Positions 58,201 through 64,000 of a DNA stretch of 64,000 nucleotides are shown here, one piece after another. Position numbers and translations under genes: made by a program. The notes beneath the pieces are model-generated. The model was not told the origin of the DNA, did not search any database, and saw only the letters and a list, made by a program, of their open reading frames with translations. The stretch is from Limnospira fusiformis SAG 85.79. Lineage in GTDB: Bacteria; Cyanobacteriota; Cyanobacteriia; Cyanobacteriales; Microcoleaceae. Within the stretch, counting starts at the first letter, position 1. Every line of letters begins with the position of its first letter. Location: assembly GCF_012516315.1 (NCBI RefSeq), contig NZ_CP051185.1, positions 3,849,363 through 3,913,362 of the forward strand, written 5' to 3'.

Positions 58201-59310
58201 GTGCATATCTGCAATAATCAAACACCACCAAATAGCGAGATGTCTAAAAAAACCTTTTCATGTATGGTATCTGTCACCCTACTTTCCGGGAGTGAGAGAA
58301 ATGTGTATTTGGTTTTAGACCAAAAACCAACCCGAATCAACCAGAAGCTAAAAACCTTAGATCAGTACATACAAAAATATCCATCGGGATGGAAAAAGCG
58401 GCTAGAATTGGCGAATCTGTTGTATGCGACGGGTGATTGGCAACGGGCAATCGAAGAGTATCACCAAGTTATTGAGCGACAACCCCAATTGGTTGAGGTG
58501 TATTTAAACTTAGGGAAAATGTTGCAGCTAATGGGGCAAGAAGCCGACGCAGTGGCAGTTTATGAAAAAGCCTTATCCCAAGTTCGCCACGAAGCAACTC
58601 AACAGCATCTCGGCGGATTAATTGCCGTCTGTCGGCATGACCTGGAAGCAGCCATTGTCGCCTTTGAGTCAGCCACAGCCCTAGAACCGGACAACATGAC
58701 GCACTGGCTGGCATTGGGGCGGCTACAGATGCAGAAAGAAGATATATCTGGGGCTTTGGGAACATTTGATCACATTTTGTCAGTTCATCCCAATGATATT
58801 GTGGCGCTAATTGACAGCTACGATGCTTTGATGATTCTGGGGGATGTCGGGGAAGCGGAGGTGCGGTTGCTGCGGATGCTGGAATTAGCCCCGGACGATT
58901 GTCACGTTCTCAAGCGACAGATAGAGACTCGTTGCCGGATGGGTTTGGTATGGGAAAAGGAGGGGAAGCAGACTAAAAAAATGATTGACACGGCACGGCA
59001 ACGGATGACTACGGTGGAGGGTTTGGCGTTACTGGCTTATTATCACATCGCCCGAGAGGAGTTTGCGGAAGGAGTCAAAATTTTGGCTCGGTTAACGGAG
59101 GAACACCCCATTAACCCCAAGAGTTGGCATTCCTACGGTTGGGGTTTGTTCCATGCCGGACAATATCAGAAGGCGGCATCAGCAATGGAGACGGCTTACA
59201 AGCTGTCTGGCGAGGATGCCCAAATTTATCGGGATTGGTGCAAGATTTTACAAGCGGCGAGGCAGTCACAACAACGGGCAAAACTGCAAGGAAGAGTGAC
59301 GGGTGTATGA
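58201..59310 (+). CDS. TPR-repeat protein
   Basis: 369 residues from GTG 58201; the first 50 residues are weakly conserved-looking and a later start is possible. At least five tetratricopeptide repeats are visible, for example RLELANLLYATGDWQRAIEEY, VYLNLGKMLQLMGQEADAVAVYEKAL, WLALGRLQMQKEDISGALGTF and WHSYGWGLFHAGQYQKAASAME. TPR proteins act as scaffolds or regulators. Its place right behind a sigma factor suggests it may bind and control it, but that is inference. Confidence 0.85.
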   Translation: MHICNNQTPPNSEMSKKTFSCMVSVTLLSGSERNVYLVLDQKPTRINQKLKTLDQYIQKYPSGWKKRLELANLLYATGDWQRAIEEYHQVIERQPQLVEVYLNLGKMLQLMGQEADAVAVYEKALSQVRHEATQQHLGGLIAVCRHDLEAAIVAFESATALEPDNMTHWLALGRLQMQKEDISGALGTFDHILSVHPNDIVALIDSYDALMILGDVGEAEVRLLRMLELAPDDCHVLKRQIETRCRMGLVWEKEGKQTKKMIDTARQRMTTVEGLALLAYYHIAREEFAEGVKILARLTEEHPINPKSWHSYGWGLFHAGQYQKAASAMETAYKLSGEDAQIYRDWCKILQAARQSQQRAKLQGRVTGV

Positions 59311-59383
59311 ATGGCGATCGCGGTTCGGAAAACCACCCCTGATAATTCGCAAAATTCACAGATCACCCCCCTCAAACGTCTAA

Positions 59384-59488
59384 TATAGTAGCAGCCAGAA
59401 CATTTAGGACATCCACGGTCCTGAAACCTGGGAGGTGGACTCTTTTGAACCCCTATTCCCTGTTCCCTATTTCCTGTTGGCTGCTATA
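59384..59488. mobile_element. MITE-like element, about 105 bp
   Basis: tatagtagcagcca (59384-59397) and tggctgctata (59478-59488) form terminal inverted repeats separated by about 80 bases with no coding capacity, ending in TATA as TA-targeting (IS630-type) MITEs do. It ends 34 bases before the gene at 59523, so it may supply its upstream region. Confidence 0.5.
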
Positions 59489-59522
59489 ACTAAGTCAACA
59501 CCACTATTAAAGGTTAAATACC

Positions 59523-59993
59523 ATGGCAGTCACCGGCTCAATTTCAATTGATGTCAATTAAACTTTCGATCAGATCAAAGGATTGGTCACATACGACAAA
59601 AAATATGTCATTGAAGTCATTAACAAGACCCAATATGTCCTGGAGCGCGTGGGATCCCATAATGACTCGCAAAATTGGCCCCTTGGCGATATCCAACCCG
59701 AGCAGTTAGGGGTCGGTAAATTTGACTGTAATTACTTTTCCTTTGGGGTAAATTATAAGCTCAAAGGGGGATCGGGTTTCATACAATTTGCTGCTTCTTG
59801 GCCGCTCATTGGTAAGCGAAAAATTGCAGTCGGCAATATACATCAAGATGGTAACGGTCCGGCTCGGAAGGTGTGGGATGAGATGGACGACCCGTCGGAT
59901 AAATTATGTTCCAATGATTTGGTCAGAGTTCGGGCTTTTATGCAAGAAGAAGGAGAATCAATCATCTGGGTATATGAAGTGGTTACTAAATAG
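59523..59993 (+). pseudogene. Small beta-rich protein of unknown function, interrupted by one TAA
   Basis: ATG 59523 starts MAVTGSISIDVN, then TAA (59559-59561), then the same frame continues TFDQIKGLVTYDKKYVIEVINKT to 59993. A TTG at 59583 would rescue a 136-residue product. The sequence is rich in beta-type alternation (GGSGFIQFAASWPLIGKRKIAVGN, IIWVYEVVTK) and is faintly like the aegerolysin/ET79-type cytolysin fold, which I cannot confirm. The break at codon 13 leaves the domain whole. It precedes the DUF6765-like gene in the same orientation. Confidence 0.55.
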
Positions 59994-60260
59994 TTTTCAC
60001 TGAAATTTACCAAACGGCGATCGGCTACAATTGTAGCCGATATTGACTTAACTACGCGGGTGAGATTGGTACAAACCAGAGATTTAATCTAGCCTGAATG
60101 TATATTAACCATCAAAAGTATAAAAACTCGATAGCTCGCGAAAAATCCTAGCCATGTTCAAAGCCACACCTGATAATTGGCAAAATTCATAAATTGAAGA
60201 TAGCAATCGTCTTGAGAATGTAAATACACAAGTATCACCCACTCTCAAGAGGTAAATATT

Positions 60261-61688
60261 GTGGATCAAGATTTTCATTATTATGGAACTTACTACGCGG
60301 CTAGAATCGGCGGCAATTATAGTCAAAAGGATGCAACTGTTATTGCTACAGCCTCTAATTTCATCGATTTTTTGAGCAATGAAAAATATGCCGGATACTG
60401 GCATATTGTCAGCAATACCGAAAAATCTTTAGAGCGAGATTATAATGTGATCGCCAAAGTCGATTATCCTCGTTACACATTTCAAGGCACCTTGAGTACC
60501 GGAGCCAGTGGAAGTAGTGGGTTATGGGCATCATTTCACTTTCCTCCTGGAAACTATAATGACCCTGTTGGTACACCAACTAAGATCGATGTCCATGGAA
60601 AAGATGTTGCTGCCTTATTACCTGACTATCACCTACGGGAAATAGATCCTGATTCGAGCCTTAAGAGCAAAATTACTCCGGACATTGGTAAGTTGCTCAA
60701 TCGGCCACAAAGTGCTTTGTCTAGAGCGATGATCAAAGACACAATTCGCTGTCTCACTGATTCAAGCCGTTTGGAAAACATTCTGATCAAATCTGCTGGT
60801 GGTAAGACCTTATTAAGTTCTGCAAATAAGGAGTCTATTCTCAAACGCTTTGGATTGCTTTTGTTGGGGGTTAGGGCTCATGTTATTGGAGATACTTGGG
60901 CCCACCAAGATTGGTGCGCCCTTGATCATGTAATCAATACTTACTGGGATATTGACAATTCCTGGCTCAAAAATGATGTTTGGCAAAATATTGAGTATCA
61001 AGATATGGGTCAGAGTTGGAAAAAAGTCAAGCTGTCTTGTACATCTCATGAAAATTTGCAAGCTGCTCCCAATGTACCTCCCTGCTATGTAGGACATGGA
61101 TGGATGGGACATTTTCCCGATTACAGCTTCGTTAAATATCGCTATAAACCCTGCTGGAGTCCCAAAAGTGCATGGTCATTAGAGCGTGATAATCCTACGG
61201 AATACAACCATGCTTTTCTTGAGTTATGTAGCTTATTTTCTCAGGCAAGTGGCAGTCAGTTTCGCCCCCAAGATAAAAAGAGTCAACTAGTCGCAGCACA
61301 AAAGGCGATTTCCTCACCAATTGAAATTGACAATCAAAACAATTGTCCCCGATACCACTCGGCTGAGAAATGGAAAGAGGAAATGAACAAGGTAGCTCTT
61401 GAAAAACCCAAAATTGCCATTGATACCCGCAAAGAACCTGACGAAGAAACGGTGCTTAAAGGTAAATTTGACCATCCAATTGTTCTGGAAGCGATAAATC
61501 GCTACGGTTCCTTATACATTCAAGCTGCCAGCGATCTCCATCTGTTTCAAATTGCGGCTGACTACCAATTTTGGTTTGTCAAAGATTGGACTCAAAAACA
61601 TGAGATAGGAGTTGGTAAATTGTTTGATGATACCTGGGCGAAAGCAATTGGTATTCTCTCACCTGATATCGTGAATATTTGGGGTTAA
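60261..61688 (+). CDS. DUF6765-like protein, candidate zinc hydrolase
   Basis: 475 residues from GTG 60261 (MDQDFHYYGTYYAARIGG). It begins like DUF6765 (DFHYYGTYYAARIGG, ATASNFIDF) and has HVIGDTWAHQDW (His207, Asp211, His215), His223 and GHGWMGHFPDYS (His279, His284). The His-X3-Asp pattern near further histidines recalls the zinc-binding helices of phospholipase C/S1-P1 nuclease enzymes, so a phosphodiesterase or phospholipase activity is plausible but unproven. No signal peptide. It ends at a strong terminator. The 5' upstream 270 bases repeat a cctgataattNgcaaaattca word found at 59338. Confidence 0.7.
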   Translation: MDQDFHYYGTYYAARIGGNYSQKDATVIATASNFIDFLSNEKYAGYWHIVSNTEKSLERDYNVIAKVDYPRYTFQGTLSTGASGSSGLWASFHFPPGNYNDPVGTPTKIDVHGKDVAALLPDYHLREIDPDSSLKSKITPDIGKLLNRPQSALSRAMIKDTIRCLTDSSRLENILIKSAGGKTLLSSANKESILKRFGLLLLGVRAHVIGDTWAHQDWCALDHVINTYWDIDNSWLKNDVWQNIEYQDMGQSWKKVKLSCTSHENLQAAPNVPPCYVGHGWMGHFPDYSFVKYRYKPCWSPKSAWSLERDNPTEYNHAFLELCSLFSQASGSQFRPQDKKSQLVAAQKAISSPIEIDNQNNCPRYHSAEKWKEEMNKVALEKPKIAIDTRKEPDEETVLKGKFDHPIVLEAINRYGSLYIQAASDLHLFQIAADYQFWFVKDWTQKHEIGVGKLFDDTWAKAIGILSPDIVNIWG

Positions 61689-61730
61689 CAGCACTATTTT
61701 ACTAAGCGATCGCCCTGATCATACTTAGTC

Positions 61731-61757
61731 AAAAGGGGGGCGATCGCTCCCTTTTTT
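61731..61757 (+). terminator. Rho-independent terminator built on a HIP1 site
   Basis: AAAAGGG-gGGCGATCGCt-CCCTTTTTT folds as a nearly perfect stem using the HIP1 palindrome as its core, followed by a T run, 43 bases after the DUF6765-like stop. Confidence 0.75.
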
Positions 61758-61829
61758 GATGGGGCTTCATTTGGGAAAATACCATAACTCAAAATTTTCC
61801 GAAATTGAATTCAATCCGCGTTTTAGGGG

Positions 61830-62065
61830 TGTAGATAAAGCCAGAGGTCTAATCGATCAGTCAGATGGGTAGGAAGTCGCGGTAATAGCCGAACCCTAGC
61901 CCCTTTGGGGGAATATGTATGCACCAATCCTAATGTGCAAGGTTTTAAAGGTTCGCAAGGTGATCGAAAAGCTCGGAAAAAGCTGGGTGGTGTCCATCCA
62001 GTGACTGTGCTGAAAGAGGAAGCGGGAGTAGCCACAGGTTCCCTCGCCAAACTGGTGAATTGATT
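61830..62065 (+). ncRNA. Probable group II intron RNA fragment
   Basis: No convincing protein is encoded. The stretch has stacked small hairpins (gcccctttggggg; ctgggtggtgtccatccag with a G-U pair) and words such as gtaatagccgaaccctagcc and aaaggttcgcaaggtgatcg. From memory these resemble domain I of cyanobacterial group II introns. No intron-encoded reverse transcriptase is nearby, so this would be a truncated copy. The assignment rests on recollection, not alignment. Confidence 0.35.
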
Positions 62066-62175
62066 TTACTAAACGCCCACCGTTTTGCATGAGTGCGATC
62101 GCCTGGTAATTTCTGGAAAATGTTCCGGTCCGATCGCACCTTTTTTGGGGACATAGAATCGATTAATTAATTTGA

Positions 62176-62889
62176 GAAATTACGAAAGATATTAACAGAA
62201 AATCCAAAACATCAAAAAATCACCGCCTCAACCGTATCGCTCCGGGTTGTCGCGGTCTAATTTTGCCAGTATTTTCCGATCGCCGCCCAGATTCTCTTTC
62301 CCAGCTAGACCTGGCACGCCAAATCAATCAAGCCCTTGAACAAGGTGCCCATGTGATTAACATTAGCGGCGGTCAACTGGCTCAAGCAAATGAGGCATAC
62401 CCCGCTTTATTGCTGGAAAAAAATAACGGATTAACTTTAAAAGATATTGCCGTACTCTCCATCGGAACTGGCAACACCACTTGTCCCTACAGCTATGAAG
62501 AAATCAAGGGATGGAGTTCTCTGGGTTGGGTTCAGCATCTACCGGACATCTTCTTAAATCCTGCTTCCCAAAATTCCGAAGATATTGGCAATCAAATTCT
62601 GGATAGTGTTGGGAGTGATATATTACGTTTGGATTTCGATCTCAACGATCGCTTGCAAGTGGAAAAGCAGCCAGGTCGTTTGCGATCGCTCCTCGAAAAG
62701 CCCCACAATCGATATATTTTTAAAAAATATCAAAAGTATCAAAAGATTGGCGAAGAAATTGACAATCCCGAAAATTGCCAAGAGTTGATCGAGGCGGCGA
62801 AATGCTTTCTCGATTGTGGCGAAGTCTATGATCAGAAGCCAGGGGTGCCAGTGCGAGATGCAATCCCACAATTTATCAAATTACATTGA
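62176..62889 (+). pseudogene. Chimera: cyanobactin-type subtilisin fragment + patatin C-terminus
   Basis: One frame opens after TGA 62173-62175. It first reads RIAPGCRGLILPVFSDRRPD, SQLDLARQINQALEQGA and HVINISGGQL, the internal segment of PatA-type (cyanobactin maturation) subtilisin proteases between the catalytic His and Ser. At about 62395 it switches to a patatin-like phospholipase C-terminus (LTLKDIAVLSIGTGNTTCPY, then GWSSLGWVQHL). Neither half has its catalytic residues, and there is no ATG (TTG 62263 is the first usable start). It is probably a dead fusion produced by deletion. Confidence 0.65.
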
Positions 62890-62908
62890 GCATTCGTCGA
62901 GGTAAATC

Positions 62909-62948
62909 TTGGCGATCGCCCACCGTTAATTGGCGATCGCCCACCGTT
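62909..62948. repeat. Direct repeat of a HIP1-containing 19-mer
   Basis: ttggcgatcgcccaccgtt occurs at 62909-62927 and 62930-62948, upstream of the small membrane gene at 62996. A related gcccaccgtttt lies at 62066-62078. This may be an operator pair or simply a slip duplication. Confidence 0.5.
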
Positions 62949-62995
62949 CATATTGACAATATTACCAACCATTCACCCCAAATCAAACAACACAA

Positions 62996-63280
62996 ATGAG
63001 TAAAACTTGGTACGCCATCCTCACCACTTACATGATTTTGTTTTTTGCGACTGGTTATATCAACTTTTTTAGCAATAATTATTTTGCGAAAACTCCAGAA
63101 AATGTTGCCCAAATAACTCGCGATTATGACTCCCCAAAAAAAATGAATTGGGTGGCAGAACTTCTGCTAGAGGATGCCCAAACTTATCAAGACGAAAATA
63201 ATATTGCTTCCCAGTCTTTCAATATTGTCTTGGGTTCTATTGTTTCTTTTTTGTCCGCCACTGTCAAACAAAAACAATAA
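62996..63280 (+). CDS. Small membrane protein, member of a local family
   Basis: 94 residues. One N-terminal membrane helix (WYAILTTYMILFFATGYINF), a polar linker (ENVAQITRDYDSPKK) and a second hydrophobic helix (IASQSFNIVLGSIVSFLSA). A decayed relative follows at 63306-63686 with the same MSKTWY-like start and IANQSFN motif. Family and function are unknown. Helix placement suggests a two-pass inner-membrane protein. Confidence 0.6.
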   Translation: MSKTWYAILTTYMILFFATGYINFFSNNYFAKTPENVAQITRDYDSPKKMNWVAELLLEDAQTYQDENNIASQSFNIVLGSIVSFLSATVKQKQ

Positions 63281-63305
63281 ATTTACAATTATTTGAGATG
63301 AAGCC

Positions 63306-63686
63306 ATGAAGAATCTTGATCCAGAAGACAAATTTTTACTTCCTCCTGAATATGATGATTTTAATGCAGATTTTTAATTGTGGAATTATCAGCAACAATT
63401 AAGGCGCAAAGTGAGTAAAACTTGGTATATAATTTTCTGCGTATATGCCCTATTATTGAGTTTAACAGGTGGCGTAACATTTTTCTATAATCATGGATTT
63501 TATGCGAGAGAGGAAAATATCAAAAAAATGGAAATTATGACAACATAGGAGCAATTCAATACCTACCAATTATGACTAAAAAAGGAGAGAGAAAATATGA
63601 GACATATCAACCAAATAGCCAATCAATCTTTTAATGTTGCTCTGGTTGGGTTTTTTATCTGCGATCTTGACAAAATCCCAGGCTGA
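63306..63686 (+). pseudogene. Decayed paralogue of the small membrane protein
   Basis: ATG 63306 starts MKNLDPEDKFLLPPEYDDFN, stops at TAA 63375-63377, and continues in the same frame LWNYQQQLRRKVSKTWYIIF, matching the MSKTWYAI start of the gene at 62996. That frame ends at TAG 63546-63548, and the second helix reappears in a short frame at 63597-63686 (INQIANQSFNVALVGFF). A GTG at 63411 could still start 45 residues. The copy carries an N-terminal extension absent from its neighbour. Confidence 0.6.
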
Positions 63687-63815
63687 TCACAATGAATATT
63701 TAGACAATATAAATGTTTTCATCCTATCGATAATAATTGCAAAATGCCCAAATTCAGAATCCTTTGTTTCAATTCGTTATTTCCATGAAATCAAATCTGA
63801 AACCTGCAAATAACC

Positions 63816-64000
63816 ATGAAAACAATTGTCGCCAAAGCCCATACCAAATTCCAAAAACTGCCTATCCAGTCCTCGGAACTGAAACCTGATCAAATGGTCG
63901 CGGTTACGGCGGGAAAAACCTACGAAGTTTAAGCATTTGAACCTGCTGAAAATGGACATATTAAGGTCACTTTAGCCGCCAATAGTGGAACCTTTTATGC
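63816..64000 (+). pseudogene. Start of a gene broken by TAA (runs off window)
   Basis: ATG 63816 encodes MKTIVAKAHTKFQKLPIQSS and VAVTAGKTYEV, then TAA 63930-63932, then the same frame continues AFEPAENGHIKVTLAANSGTFY to the window edge. The N-terminus looks like the repeated N-terminal beta domain placed before amidase or peptidase domains in filamentous cyanobacteria, from memory. With the right end missing the full product cannot be judged. Confidence 0.45.

Noticed and set aside
59523-63932. TAA reassigned as a sense codon
   Set aside because: Many well-conserved genes in the window end in TAA at the expected place, so general reassignment is excluded. Local read-through is left open.

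Overview
The window comes from a filamentous, non-heterocystous cyanobacterium, most likely Arthrospira/Limnospira. The reasons are the HIP1 palindrome GCGATCGC scattered through genes and spacers, a carotenoid cis-trans isomerase (CrtH), a NarB/NrtP nitrate pair, a grpE-dnaK-dnaJ cluster, type IV pilus motor genes, and heavy loading with IS607, IS200/IS605 and IS630 remnants and hairpin-rich repeats. The genus is an inference; the phylum is well supported.

Layout. 1-1411 holds the N-terminal half of mutS (minus strand, cut by the window edge). 1784-5660 is a pile of nested insertion-sequence fossils: an IS607-type element with a stop in tnpA and a frameshift in tnpB, two IS630 copies (one truncated), a second tnpB tail, and the end of an unrelated IS605-type tnpB that has run into the 3' end of an alpha/beta hydrolase gene. 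5614-12534 (minus) holds that hydrolase, an unknown protein, and pilB, pilT and pilC, with an inverted IS607 remnant between pilB and pilT. 13087-18831 (plus) is grpE-dnaK-dnaJ, a TusA-like protein and the ribosome-assembly GTPase RsgA. 19318-23284 (minus) is nitrate assimilation (narB, nrtP). 24280-25626 is a cytosine-deaminase-like amidohydrolase.

25716-38795 (plus) is a Wzx/Wzy-type exopolysaccharide locus: export channel, chain-length tyrosine kinase, polymerase or ligase, flippase, sugar oxidoreductase and epimerase, and several glycosyltransferases. It is AT-rich from about 34 to 36.5 kb and shows no initiating phosphoglycosyltransferase. 38830-42037 (minus) is a short-chain dehydrogenase/PhyH-dioxygenase fusion beside crtH. 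42374-47740 holds upp, three small membrane proteins and a P-type calcium ATPase with apparent extra membrane segments.

47.8-64 kb is accessory DNA. It has three tandem-repeat arrays (87 bp x 6; about 273 bp x 10; 94/95 bp x about 12), a VapBC-like toxin-antitoxin pair, two ECF-like sigma factors, an outer-membrane barrel candidate, a TPR protein, a DUF6765-like metal-hydrolase candidate with a small beta-rich partner, a chimera of cyanobactin-protease and patatin pieces, a probable group II intron RNA fragment, and a decaying family of small membrane proteins. Two features stand out. The 273-bp array has repeatedly copied the ribosome binding site and first codons of the antitoxin gene, so every unit carries its own start codon and a 53-codon frame. 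In the last 4.5 kb, three separate reading frames are each broken by one in-frame TAA.
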